In this document: positions 1 to 7,791 of the stretch, piece after piece
Numbering within the stretch: the stretch's first letter is position 1
Layout: the number at the start of each line of letters is the position of its first letter
From: Kordia sp039026955
GTDB lineage: Bacteria; Bacteroidota; Bacteroidia; Flavobacteriales; Flavobacteriaceae
Direction of reading: 5' to 3'
NCBI GenBank assembly: GCA_039026955.1
Contig: JBCCLH010000012.1
Span: forward strand, 62,001-126,000
DNA length: 64,000 bases
Position numbers and translations under genes: made by a program
Notes under the pieces: model-generated
Databases searched by the model: none
What the model saw: the letters and a program-made list of their open reading frames with translations, nothing else
Told to the model about the DNA's origin: nothing

Positions 1-313
1 TCGTTCGGTTTCTAAATGTATGTTCATGTAAAATAAATGAACAGGTAAGGTACGGAAAATTTATCCGTTTACAAATGGCTATAAGTATGCGTGAGGTGTG
101 TTTAATGGCATCTACATATAAAATCGGACATGAAATAAAAGAGCGACAATGTTACGCGGGAAACCACTTTTTTTGGAAAGCATTTACTTTATAGATTTAA
201 AAACCTATTAACACCTTATCGGAAAGCAAATCTTTTAAATGAGAATGATCGTATTACATACATTGATACCTGTTTAATTGATTCCAAAATAGCCAAGACT
301 GATATGTAAGGGT
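1..313. other. Non-coding stretch, nothing recognised
   Basis: No open frame with a credible start, no RNA gene and no clear repeat was found. Around 45-95 there is a stretch weakly resembling 1770-1820 (both contain a TTATCC-N4-TTACAAA-like core). This could reflect an old duplication at the edges of the mobile remnant but is too degenerate to assert. Confidence 0.4.
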
Positions 314-433
314 TTATTCCTTGCTTTTAGGCTTCGGAACTGAAACTTTTAATACATCGTCAAAAGTTCCATCTATTTTTAAAGGCTTGTCGTTCTTTTC
401 GATTTCCTTGTTTTTTTCTTCGTCTTTGTTCAT
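314..433 (-). CDS. Small charged protein, 39 aa
   Basis: A 39-residue frame runs from ATG (433-431) to TAA (316-314). The N-terminal half is Lys/Glu/Asp-rich (MNKDEEKNKEIEKNDKPL) and is followed by a hydrophobic patch around residues 23-34 (IDGTFDDVLKVS). The layout of a charged leader plus a short beta-like segment is consistent with the many tiny uncharacterised proteins of Bacteroidetes accessory regions. No function can be assigned. It diverges from the small gene at 687. Reality as a gene is supported only by composition and the clean start and stop. Confidence 0.5.
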   Translation of the reverse strand: MNKDEEKNKEIEKNDKPLKIDGTFDDVLKVSVPKPKSKE

Positions 434-602
434 GGTGTAAAGGTAGGTATTTCTATAATCAAAAGCTTTTTAAGCTTGGTAAATACACGGATTTATTGTA
501 ACTTGTATGCCTTTTTAACGACTAAAAAGGTGTTAAATCCGTATTTATATTTAGAATCGGTCTAAATTAATGTGAGATTTACGGAAATTTAACGAAAAAT
601 TG

Positions 603-620
603 TGTGTGTTACGGCACACA
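603..620. promoter_or_regulatory. Perfect inverted repeat TGTGTG-N6-CACACA
   Basis: Arms TGTGTG and CACACA are separated by TTACGG, in the divergent gap between the 39-aa and 53-aa genes, about 70 bp before the latter's ATG. It could be an operator, but no regulator is known to bind it. Confidence 0.25.
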
Positions 621-686
621 TATTGTAATATTGTAAACTCAACAGCGAACCAAACTAACGTAAAATAATTATAAACCTATACCATC

Positions 687-848
687 ATGAGTGAAAAAGC
701 AAAAACAAAAGGAATAGATTTCGTTCCTGCAAATGCTGTTTCTGATGAAGCTAAGCATAAGCTGAACGAAATGATGAAAAGAAAAAAAGAAAACTTAGAA
801 AAACTTGTAAGAGACTACAAGGAAGGAGTTTTATTGCCACAAAATTAA
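687..848 (+). CDS. Small basic/acidic helical protein, 53 aa
   Basis: ATG at 687 follows ACCTATACCATC, and TAA ends at 848. The 53 residues begin MSEKAKTKGIDFVPANAV, continue with a strongly charged predicted helix (residues about 20-45, rich in K, E and R) and end with VLLPQN. It lies 5 bp before the 160-aa gene at 854, so the two are probably co-transcribed. A small charged protein directly ahead of a larger unknown could be an antitoxin-like or chaperone-like partner, but there is no motif to prove it. Confidence 0.5.
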   Translation: MSEKAKTKGIDFVPANAVSDEAKHKLNEMMKRKKENLEKLVRDYKEGVLLPQN

Positions 849-853
849 ATTAC

Positions 854-1336
854 ATGTTAAAATACAAATCGAATGAGAGCAAAACCAGCTCTCATTTTTT
901 TATAACTACAGATGCTGAATCTATACATTTGCTGAATTTTTCCACTATAGAAGAAGAAACAATGTTATTTGACAATGATTATCTTCAAGAAAACGTAGTA
1001 GAGATGCAAATAGCAAGGGTTTCGGGTGAAAGAGAGATATTTTGCAAGTCTCTGTCAAATACTATAAAAACTATATTTGATAATCTACTTTACAAATATG
1101 ATGATTTCATTGTTTATACAAGTGTGCCTGTCGATTCTTTAAAAGAAAAATTGATACATAGATATATCATTGAAGATGATAATGACGAGTTTTTTGTTTT
1201 TAGAATATCAATATATGATTACACTATGTTTTTCTTTTTAAATACTTATAAAACAAATTTAGCTGAAGCCATGAACGGAATAGTTGAATTCTTTAAGAGT
1301 GAATATGATGTTGATTTAAAATTAAACATTAAATAA
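854..1336 (+). CDS. Unknown protein, 160 aa
   Basis: No family recognised. The protein is 160 residues, acidic, with no signal peptide or membrane segment. It has mixed alpha/beta-looking sequence with aromatic-rich C-terminal strands (DEFFVFRISIYDYTMFFF) and a final helix around residues 135-155. The start is placed 5 bp after the 53-aa gene, which argues for translational coupling. The stop lies 4 bp from the end of the convergent transposase remnant. High A+T content and the neighbouring IS debris suggest an acquired gene pair. Confidence 0.6.
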   Translation: MLKYKSNESKTSSHFFITTDAESIHLLNFSTIEEETMLFDNDYLQENVVEMQIARVSGEREIFCKSLSNTIKTIFDNLLYKYDDFIVYTSVPVDSLKEKLIHRYIIEDDNDEFFVFRISIYDYTMFFFLNTYKTNLAEAMNGIVEFFKSEYDVDLKLNIK

Positions 1337-1340
1337 TAAA

Positions 1341-1679
1341 TCATTTCTCTGTCAATTCATTATAAGTAAGTACGCTTTCACTACCTACTAGAAACTGTTC
1401 AAAACGTTCATGACTTGAAAGCCTTCTAGCGTTATAACGTGCCGCAAATTCATTTAAATAATTGTCGCTTACTTGTTGGTAGATACCGTATAAACCACGT
1501 TTTAAAACGCTCCAAAAGTTTTCTACAGTATTGGTGTATACATCACCATTTATATAGATGTTAAGCGAGTGTTTAATGTTATCATGCGTTTAAAAACTTT
1601 CTAGCTTCTTGTATGCAGGTATTTCTATAGTTGCAGTAGATAAAAGGTGAAATATCAGATTTCTTTTGAAGTATGGCAT
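1341..1679 (-). pseudogene. IS1595-type (ISXO2-like) transposase C-terminal remnant
   Basis: Reading the minus strand from about 1589 down to the TGA at 1343-1341 gives about 82 residues with the hallmark C-terminal block of IS1595/ISXO2 DDE transposases: NTVENFWSVLKRGLYGIY, then a YLNEF-ARYN motif. The E of VENFW is the family's catalytic acidic position. The same frame is open upstream to an ATG at 1679-1677 but is cut by an in-frame TAA at 1592-1590, exactly where the family has a YxxL...H segment. The N-terminal two thirds are absent. No terminal inverted repeats were found. This is a dead, truncated element. Confidence 0.8.
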
Positions 1680-1922
1680 AGCTTTGTCTCGTGTAAATGT
1701 GATAGTTTAACTTTAGTTAGTTATTCGATTTTCTTGTATTGTTTGGTATATAGATAATTACCGAAATACATAAAAATTATCCAATTACAAACGACTACAA
1801 ACATTTGTAAACGAAAGTAAGTGTGTTATAACCGAATAAAATTTGCAAGTCGTTTCATATTTGCAGTGTTGAATTACAACAACCCATCCAACATCAAATA
1901 ATAATTTTAAAAACATAATAGT

Positions 1923-2255
1923 ATGAACACATTACGCAACAGAGTACAGTTAATCGGAAATTTAGGAAACGATCCAGAAATCATCAATTTAGAAGACGGA
2001 AAAAAGATTGCAAAGTTTTCACTCGCTACGAATGAAACCTATAAAAATGCACAGGGAGATAAGGTTGAAAACACGTATTGGCACAACCTAATCGCATGGA
2101 ACAAAACAGCCGAAATTGTAGAGAAGTATCTTTTGAAAGGAAAAGAAATCGCCGTGGAAGGAAAATTGACGAATCACTCTTACGAAACAGAAGAAGGCGA
2201 GAAAAAATATGTAACTGAGATTTTAGTGAATGAAATATTAATGTTAGGGAGATAG
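1923..2255 (+). CDS. ssb: Single-stranded DNA-binding protein (short, no acidic tail)
   Basis: An OB-fold SSB of 110 aa. The N-terminus MNTLRNRVQLIGNLGNDPE is typical of bacterial SSB, followed by FSLATNE, the W-HNLIAWNKTAEI core and a strand with GKLTNHSYE. The protein stops right after the OB fold, so the usual flexible linker and the DDDIPF-like acidic tip that recruits repair and replication partners are missing. Such short SSBs are common as a second copy in Flavobacteriia. It is monocistronic, with a hairpin terminator 25 bp downstream. The region 1720-1922 upstream is AT-rich and presumably holds its promoter. Confidence 0.93.
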   Translation: MNTLRNRVQLIGNLGNDPEIINLEDGKKIAKFSLATNETYKNAQGDKVENTYWHNLIAWNKTAEIVEKYLLKGKEIAVEGKLTNHSYETEEGEKKYVTEILVNEILMLGR

Positions 2256-2280
2256 ATTTGGGACATCTATGCTCATCTGT

Positions 2281-2318
2281 AAAGAGGCTGGTTTTGGGGA
2301 GAATCAGTCTCTTTTTTT
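2281..2318 (+). terminator. Rho-independent terminator of ssb
   Basis: AGAGGCTG (2283-2290) pairs with CAGTCTCT (2305-2312) with one mismatch, followed by a run of T. It lies 25 bp after the ssb stop. Confidence 0.75.
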
Positions 2319-2324
2319 GTTTTA
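2292..2324. repeat. 33-bp direct repeat, left copy
   Basis: Exactly identical to 7706-7738. It comprises the loop, right arm and T-run of the ssb terminator plus GTTTTA. The two copies bracket the 5.4-kb minus-strand block of four genes. Confidence 0.9.
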
Positions 2325-2380
2325 AGTTGTTAAAGATACATCACAACGATTGTTCTTTTCATCATTTAAATAATTACATT

Positions 2381-3850
2381 TTATTGATGTGTACCTGTCA
2401 GTAGATAATGCTCTAATTCAGGTAGTATATCAAGAGCCGAATTGCTATTCCCAAAAAATACAAATCCAAATTTAGTATTGGGCAGGATCATAAAATAACA
2501 TTGAAAACTAGGATTCATTCCGCCATGCGCTAATTTTAGACCGTATTTCGTTTTTGTGCGGATGAAACCTAAAGCCCACGAATCAAAGCCATTTTCTATC
2601 CGTAATGCTTCCTCTTCTGGCAGAATAACTTGTTCGCTAAACATTTCATTTTGTGTTTCTTGTTTCATTAATTGAGAGTTCAATAACGCAAGCATCCATT
2701 TAGAAAAATCATCAATTGTGGTGTGAAACTTGAAGGAAGCCCCAAAATACGGCTTTGCCAAATCAGCAGGAATACCCTCACTTACAGTACCATTTTCGTA
2801 ACCTGTTGCTTTTTTTGTAGCAAGCTGCTGCTCAGTGACTCGAAATCTTGAATGCATCATGTTTAGCGGTTGATATACTTTTGTATTTATGATACTGTCC
2901 AAACCATCATAATCGACTTTGTAAAGATGCGCCAATACTTTTGCTACATATTCATATCCTTCACCGGAATAGTGAAATTTTGTGCCTGGCGTAAACTTAA
3001 TATCAAGTTTTCCATCTTCATTGAGAAATCGCCAATTGGGCAAGCCAGAAGTATGGGATAACGCCATACGTGCAGTAATTTTTTTGTAGCGTTCATCTGC
3101 TAATAAAGGTTCTGAAAAGTATTTGTAAAGCGGTACATCTAGTGAGATGATATTCTGTTCTTTGGCAAGCATGGTGAAATACGCAAAAACAGCTTTGGAG
3201 ACAGACGCCGCTTCAAAAATAGTTTGGTTCGTTACTCTTTTTTTTGTCTCTACGTTTTCGAAACCATAAGATTTTTTATAGACAATTTCCCCATCACTGA
3301 TCAAAGCAAATGAAAGACCTGGAACTTTTTTTGCGGTCATTTGTTCTTGAATGAACATGTCTAAGTCGTTCGTTTTGATTGTAGTATTATTAGCAGTTTT
3401 TACACTGCCTTTTTGTATTTGCTGAACCCTCAATTTGATCACTAAAGTAGAATCTGGAGATACATTCTTAGGATATATTTCTCGTTTAACAAGATGCGGT
3501 GGCGCAATGATTTTCTTAATTTCCCCAGAACGCATACCACGCAAGCCTTCTTCAACTGCTTGTATCACCATGTGTTCACCTAGAATAATTTGAATTGGCG
3601 CGGAAGCATTTTCATTGGAGTACAACACAGTTCCATCTCGATAACTTGTGGTTTCAAATAGCGAAACAGTATCGCCGAGCATCGCTTTTTCTCCTGTGCC
3701 TTGTTGTATGATTTTGTAGTGCAAACCAGATTTGGTCTTCGTATATTCCTTCAAATCTATGATAGATGAATTTTTACAACTCCCAAAAAGGAAGATCAAC
3801 AAGCACAAAAGAGGTGTTGCAAATGGTTTCAATATATTGTTAAGTTTCAT
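2381..3850 (-). CDS. FKBP-type PPIase / serine beta-lactamase-fold fusion lipoprotein
   Basis: A 489-aa secreted lipoprotein. The signal peptide ends in the lipobox FGSC (Cys25). Residues about 38-146 form an FKBP-type peptidyl-prolyl isomerase domain (GLHYKIIQQGTG, then GDTVSL, VIQAVEEGLRGMRSGE and a C-terminal strand). Residues about 160-485 form a class-C beta-lactamase/PBP4*-like serine hydrolase with S216-V-S-K219, Y294-S-G and H442-G-G in the expected order. These hydrolases act as esterases, D-aminopeptidases, DD-peptidases or beta-lactamases, and the substrate cannot be read from sequence. It is the last gene of the minus-strand block and follows a second hydrolase after 87 bp. The fusion is unusual. 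Confidence 0.88.
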   Translation of the reverse strand: MKLNNILKPFATPLLCLLIFLFGSCKNSSIIDLKEYTKTKSGLHYKIIQQGTGEKAMLGDTVSLFETTSYRDGTVLYSNENASAPIQIILGEHMVIQAVEEGLRGMRSGEIKKIIAPPHLVKREIYPKNVSPDSTLVIKLRVQQIQKGSVKTANNTTIKTNDLDMFIQEQMTAKKVPGLSFALISDGEIVYKKSYGFENVETKKRVTNQTIFEAASVSKAVFAYFTMLAKEQNIISLDVPLYKYFSEPLLADERYKKITARMALSHTSGLPNWRFLNEDGKLDIKFTPGTKFHYSGEGYEYVAKVLAHLYKVDYDGLDSIINTKVYQPLNMMHSRFRVTEQQLATKKATGYENGTVSEGIPADLAKPYFGASFKFHTTIDDFSKWMLALLNSQLMKQETQNEMFSEQVILPEEEALRIENGFDSWALGFIRTKTKYGLKLAHGGMNPSFQCYFMILPNTKFGFVFFGNSNSALDILPELEHYLLTGTHQ

Positions 3851-3937
3851 AAGTTTTAATATATAATTCTGGTAGTACTAGCGCTAAGTTTATCTCAAAA
3901 TAAACAATAATTTATATACATATTTTACGAGATCATT

Positions 3938-5602
3938 CTATTCCAAAATAGCAGGCAAAATATAATGTTTTAGCATTCGGTCTACTTGTGAATGCGCATA
4001 CGGCTTACCAAAAGCAGTAGCTGTAATCACAATTACTACAGGCTCATCAATACAAATAATAACTTTATTCCCGCCATAACCACTTGCCTGAAAAGTTTCA
4101 TATACTGCATCGCCAATTTTATACTTCTTATTCCAAAATAAGAGTCCGTATGGTGTTTGGTTGGGCATGTCTGTAAAGTAATTGTAGAATGTTTTTGCTA
4201 CCCAACTTTTAGGTAAAATTTGTTCACCATTCCAAACACCTTTGTTTTGATACAGTTGCCCATACTTGGCAAAATCCAATGCGCTCATTTCCAAACCACC
4301 TGCGGTATGCGCTTCATTTTTGGGAGTGTATTGCCAATGATAATTTGTAATCCCTAACGGCTTAAATAATTTCTCATCTGTATAGTTTTCCAATCCTTTT
4401 GGCACTGCTTTGTTAATGATATCTCCTAAAAGCACAGCGCCTGGCGTAAAATAATCAAACTGCTTTCCATTGGTTTTTACAGCATTGAGCGGTAAGTTTA
4501 AGGTAAAAGCAATCCAATCGTTAGAGGGATACATTTTCGAATCGTTTCCAGGTGTATCTTCATCGTTATCACTGCCATCAAAAGGAGAACTCATTGTTAA
4601 TAGACTCTTTAGTGTAATACTATCTTTTTTTGAGGAGTAATTCGCATATTTTCTTAGGTCATAAAATTCGTTAAGCGTCTGATCAATATTTTTAATATAT
4701 CCATCTTCAATGGCAATGCCAATGATGGTAGAAGCAAAAGATTTCCCAACAGAACGTGTATTGTGTAACGTGTTACGATTGGTACCATTAAAATATTCTT
4801 CAAGGACGAGTTTCCCATCTTTAATCACCACAATACTTGTAATATCTTTAAAGCGATTTTGTGCGATCTTTTCATTTAGCGCCTCTATTTTTTCTGTGTT
4901 ATAATCATCTGTAAAAAGATCCCAACCGCTATTGGGTTGTATCGTCTGAATCATTTTTTCTGCTGCTGTAATTGGAGGTTCGTGTAGTTTTAATTCAATT
5001 TCTCCCGTGGCAATTACGTCACCTTCTATGATGCCATTTGTATTTTTTAAATAAGGACGTAACTCAATTTTAAGCGTATGATTGCCAATCTCTAAAGCAT
5101 CTGCACCACCATTGTAAAAGAAAAAACGTGTCCACAAAAAACAGCCCCACGAATCAAAACCTTCCGAACTAAGGAACGGTCTGTACAATATGGTTTCTTT
5201 ATTTTTTTGTGAAGGTGTATTGGCACGCCAATGTAAGTTTTCTTTGTAAATGAGATTGTTGTCAATATAAAATGAAAACTGATAATTCCCCTTTTTCACA
5301 AGCGCATCGACGGTTAATGTTGTGTCTAATTGATGTAGATAATTTGTCAGCGAATTATCTAGGTACGCAATAAAATTTAAGTTGCTTTGATCTGTAATTT
5401 CATAAGAAGAAATAAAGTCGTTCTCAGTATATTTTTTTTGACCGTAACTATTTGAAGAAAAGCGAATGTTACCAATATTTTCTTGGTGTATAGTGCTCTT
5501 TACAGGATCTGCTTGCACAATGTCAGAGACTATTTTAGCGGATGTCTGTGCACAAGTATAGAAACAGATGGTACACAAAAAAAGGAAGAAATGTGTTTTC
5601 AT
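3938..5602 (-). CDS. Secreted serine hydrolase, beta-lactamase (class C-like) family
   Basis: A 554-aa exported protein. The N-terminal signal MKTHFFLFLCTICFYTCAQ may be SPII-type (YTC) or SPI-type. Residues about 30-210 are an all-beta-looking N-terminal region with no recognised family. Residues about 225-550 carry the beta-lactamase/transpeptidase-like fold: S284-V-G-K287, a YFT motif at 384-386 in the position of Y-x-N, and ASGYGGN near the C-terminus where H/K-x-G is expected. It resembles the 6-aminohexanoate-dimer hydrolase/EstB group more than true resistance enzymes. It lies 36 bp after the C45-family gene and 87 bp before the FKBP fusion gene on the same strand, so they are probably one transcript. 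Confidence 0.85.
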   Translation of the reverse strand: MKTHFFLFLCTICFYTCAQTSAKIVSDIVQADPVKSTIHQENIGNIRFSSNSYGQKKYTENDFISSYEITDQSNLNFIAYLDNSLTNYLHQLDTTLTVDALVKKGNYQFSFYIDNNLIYKENLHWRANTPSQKNKETILYRPFLSSEGFDSWGCFLWTRFFFYNGGADALEIGNHTLKIELRPYLKNTNGIIEGDVIATGEIELKLHEPPITAAEKMIQTIQPNSGWDLFTDDYNTEKIEALNEKIAQNRFKDITSIVVIKDGKLVLEEYFNGTNRNTLHNTRSVGKSFASTIIGIAIEDGYIKNIDQTLNEFYDLRKYANYSSKKDSITLKSLLTMSSPFDGSDNDEDTPGNDSKMYPSNDWIAFTLNLPLNAVKTNGKQFDYFTPGAVLLGDIINKAVPKGLENYTDEKLFKPLGITNYHWQYTPKNEAHTAGGLEMSALDFAKYGQLYQNKGVWNGEQILPKSWVAKTFYNYFTDMPNQTPYGLLFWNKKYKIGDAVYETFQASGYGGNKVIICIDEPVVIVITATAFGKPYAHSQVDRMLKHYILPAILE

Positions 5603-5638
5603 TTTATGATTGCTATTGATGTTATGATCTGAAAATCG

Positions 5639-6793
5639 TTAGAAAGTAAGTTGCTGCATTTCATTGCTTACCTTGGGAACTAAAATCTGAAGTATGGGGA
5701 CAGCATCTGGATGTTTAGGAAAGGTCGCCAAATAACTAAAATAGTTGCCGTCATATCGAATCGTACTTTCTGTATGATTGATGGCTTCTTCTAGTATCTT
5801 TTCAGATAATGAGGAATGCGGTAAAGTTGCTGCATCAAATAGACGATCCAAATAGCTAAAGCGCTTACAAACCAAGGTATCCCTTTCAATAGCGAGATTG
5901 TAATCTGTATTGACTATGGCATGATTGGTATGATAGGTAACTTGTGGATGCTTGGGATTACGATACTGTATTTTTTGATGTGCCGAACATTCAAAATCGA
6001 AGACGCCATTTTTCCCTACGATCATTATATTTTGTGGCGCTGCCAATGGAGTATTTTTTAAAAATGTAATAGCGGCTGTTTCATCATCAAAAGTGAGCAA
6101 CTTCCGGATCATAAAAGGCAAGGGCAAACCACGAGTATCCATTAGTAAATTTGAAAGCGAATTGGTCGTGACCGCAAAATGCCTATTCATGCCGCCCGTA
6201 GCAATAATTCCAGGAAATGCATAGACGAATTGTGTTTCATCTTTCAAAATCACAGGTCGATACTGCATTAAAAAATCTGGCAAATCTAAATTGTAGGCAA
6301 GTACATTCATGGTTTCCGTTGCTAAGCCAATATTTGTACAACTTTCATATCCACCAGAAAAAAGAATCATAATTTCTTCTGCCAAATTAAGTGTGAGCAA
6401 ATGCTTTTCACTCACTGCTGCACCTGCTGCAATGCCTTTCACTTCTTCCAAAAGAGCTGGCGTATATGTTTGAATCGCTTGTAAAAAGCCTGTTTTTTCA
6501 TTGATAAATGCATACACAGCATCGAGCGATAAAGCAATTTCGTCTTGACAAAGTTGCTCCCAAATTCGCAATTGTCCCTGAATATCATTTTTAGCCTTTT
6601 CTCCATACATTTTGCCTTTTTCAAAGAAAGTTCCTGTTCGTTGTATAAGATGAATGGCTTCGGAATGTGTACTTTCTATCGATTGTGAATTTGATGCGGT
6701 AGCTTGTGTTACTTTGGAACAACCCACAAAAAATAGTCCCACAGTTAACAGAATCAACCATTGCTTCACCTTCGTTATTTTTAATACTAACAT
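5639..6793 (-). CDS. C45-family autoproteolytic acyltransferase/hydrolase, lipoprotein
   Basis: A 384-aa protein if started at ATG 6793. Longer reading begins inside the AraC gene, but the 6793 start is immediately followed by a good lipoprotein signal (LLTVGLFFVGC, Cys25). The body matches the peptidase C45/acyl-CoA:6-aminopenicillanate acyltransferase family of Ntn hydrolases: ETGIAAGA-type helix (EEVKGIAAGAAVSEKHLL), then YESCTNIGLA where Cys152 is the expected nucleophile exposed by self-cleavage, NxDLP, and FAVTTNSLS. Family members cleave or make amide bonds on acylated amino acids or penicillin side chains. It is the second gene of the block after AraC (28-bp gap), followed after 36 bp by a serine hydrolase. 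The precise substrate is unknown. Confidence 0.82.
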   Translation of the reverse strand: MLVLKITKVKQWLILLTVGLFFVGCSKVTQATASNSQSIESTHSEAIHLIQRTGTFFEKGKMYGEKAKNDIQGQLRIWEQLCQDEIALSLDAVYAFINEKTGFLQAIQTYTPALLEEVKGIAAGAAVSEKHLLTLNLAEEIMILFSGGYESCTNIGLATETMNVLAYNLDLPDFLMQYRPVILKDETQFVYAFPGIIATGGMNRHFAVTTNSLSNLLMDTRGLPLPFMIRKLLTFDDETAAITFLKNTPLAAPQNIMIVGKNGVFDFECSAHQKIQYRNPKHPQVTYHTNHAIVNTDYNLAIERDTLVCKRFSYLDRLFDAATLPHSSLSEKILEEAINHTESTIRYDGNYFSYLATFPKHPDAVPILQILVPKVSNEMQQLTF

Positions 6794-6821
6794 GGTGCAA
6801 AGTAAAAAAACAAAACTTGGA

Positions 6822-7649
6822 TTAAATTGTATAATACCGAAAGTCTTCTGCCGAATTTGGAATAAAAAACTTGGAAAAATTGATGTTTCTGGGCGATTTC
6901 CCAAATAGCGATTTAAAAGAACGCGAAAAATGCGATTGGTCATAAAACCCATTGTCAAAAGCTACGTTTGCTAGCGATTCTTGAGATGGATTGTATAAAA
7001 TTGCTTCCGCAGCATTTCGTATTTTTAAGGTCATTGAAAACTGTTTTGGCGTGAGTCCCACGTGGTTTTTAAACTTAGTTTCCAGTGTTCTATCGGAAAT
7101 ATTTGCAGCTACTAAAATCTCTTGTTTAAGCGTTTTAAATTCTACATGCTGCAAGCTGAGTTTTTGACAGGCATTTTTTATGATGTGAAAATTAGTATTT
7201 CCAATGGCACTGGCATCAAGTTCTTGAAGCAGTAAACAGATGATGCTTGACATTTCTCCAGAAGGATCAAACGAACGTAATTTTTTATACAAAGAAGCAT
7301 TTAAGTCCGCCAATGAAACAATTTGGTTTTGCAATGCTGAAAAAGAAAACTTAGTCACTAATACACTTGCCCAATGGTGTAATTTTATAAAATGAATTTT
7401 GGTTTCAGGGAGCAAAATAAGCGTTGCTAAACTCTCCACATGTCCTGAAAAATAAATGCCAGCAGTAAAGGTATACGTTTGGTCTCTATGTGTAAAATGA
7501 ATGCCTTGTCCTTCGATAAATAGAATTTCCAGATGCGCATCAGAAATCATAGGATTCAATACCTTTTCAATTGCAGAACTCGGGTTGTCAATCACCCAAT
7601 ATTTCTTGATATACGGATTCGTTTTATGTATTTGGTTCGGGAGGATCAT
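6822..7649 (-). CDS. AraC-family transcriptional regulator
   Basis: 275 aa. The N-terminal about 150 residues are cupin-like ligand-sensing sequence (IHFTHRDQTYTFTAGIYF). Residues about 175-265 form the double helix-turn-helix of AraC/XylS proteins, with NISDRTLETKFK as the first HTH and NVAFDNGFYDQSHFSRSFK plus FGKSP as the second. It is the first gene of the four-gene minus-strand block and probably controls the acyltransferase and hydrolases behind it. Its upstream end lies only 57 bp from the right copy of the 33-bp repeat. Confidence 0.9.
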   Translation of the reverse strand: MILPNQIHKTNPYIKKYWVIDNPSSAIEKVLNPMISDAHLEILFIEGQGIHFTHRDQTYTFTAGIYFSGHVESLATLILLPETKIHFIKLHHWASVLVTKFSFSALQNQIVSLADLNASLYKKLRSFDPSGEMSSIICLLLQELDASAIGNTNFHIIKNACQKLSLQHVEFKTLKQEILVAANISDRTLETKFKNHVGLTPKQFSMTLKIRNAAEAILYNPSQESLANVAFDNGFYDQSHFSRSFKSLFGKSPRNINFSKFFIPNSAEDFRYYTI

Positions 7650-7705
7650 TCGTGCAATTTAAAACAATGATTACAAACTATACAACGCAGGTGCTATGAA
7701 ATTTA

Positions 7706-7738
7706 TTTTGGGGAGAATCAGTCTCTTTTTTTGTTTTA
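7706..7738. repeat. 33-bp direct repeat, right copy
   Basis: Identical to 2292-2324, but without the left arm of the ssb terminator hairpin, so it is a displaced half terminator. It marks the right boundary of the putative inserted block. Confidence 0.9.
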
Positions 7739-7791
7739 CATGGAAGATTAAAAATCCATTTGGTAATTTTGCAACACTAAAATCTCACTCC

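Noticed and set aside
1585..1720. A short open stretch next to the transposase remnant in a different minus-strand frame
   Set aside because: No start codon and no known motif. The neighbouring frame explains the sequence better as transposase.
6654..6908. An 84-codon plus-strand open frame antisense to the C45 and AraC genes
   Set aside because: Antisense shadow of two supported genes with no domain.
5639..6958. A longer start (6958) for the C45-family gene
   Set aside because: The extra 55 residues overlap the AraC coding region and precede a clear lipoprotein signal that begins at 6793.
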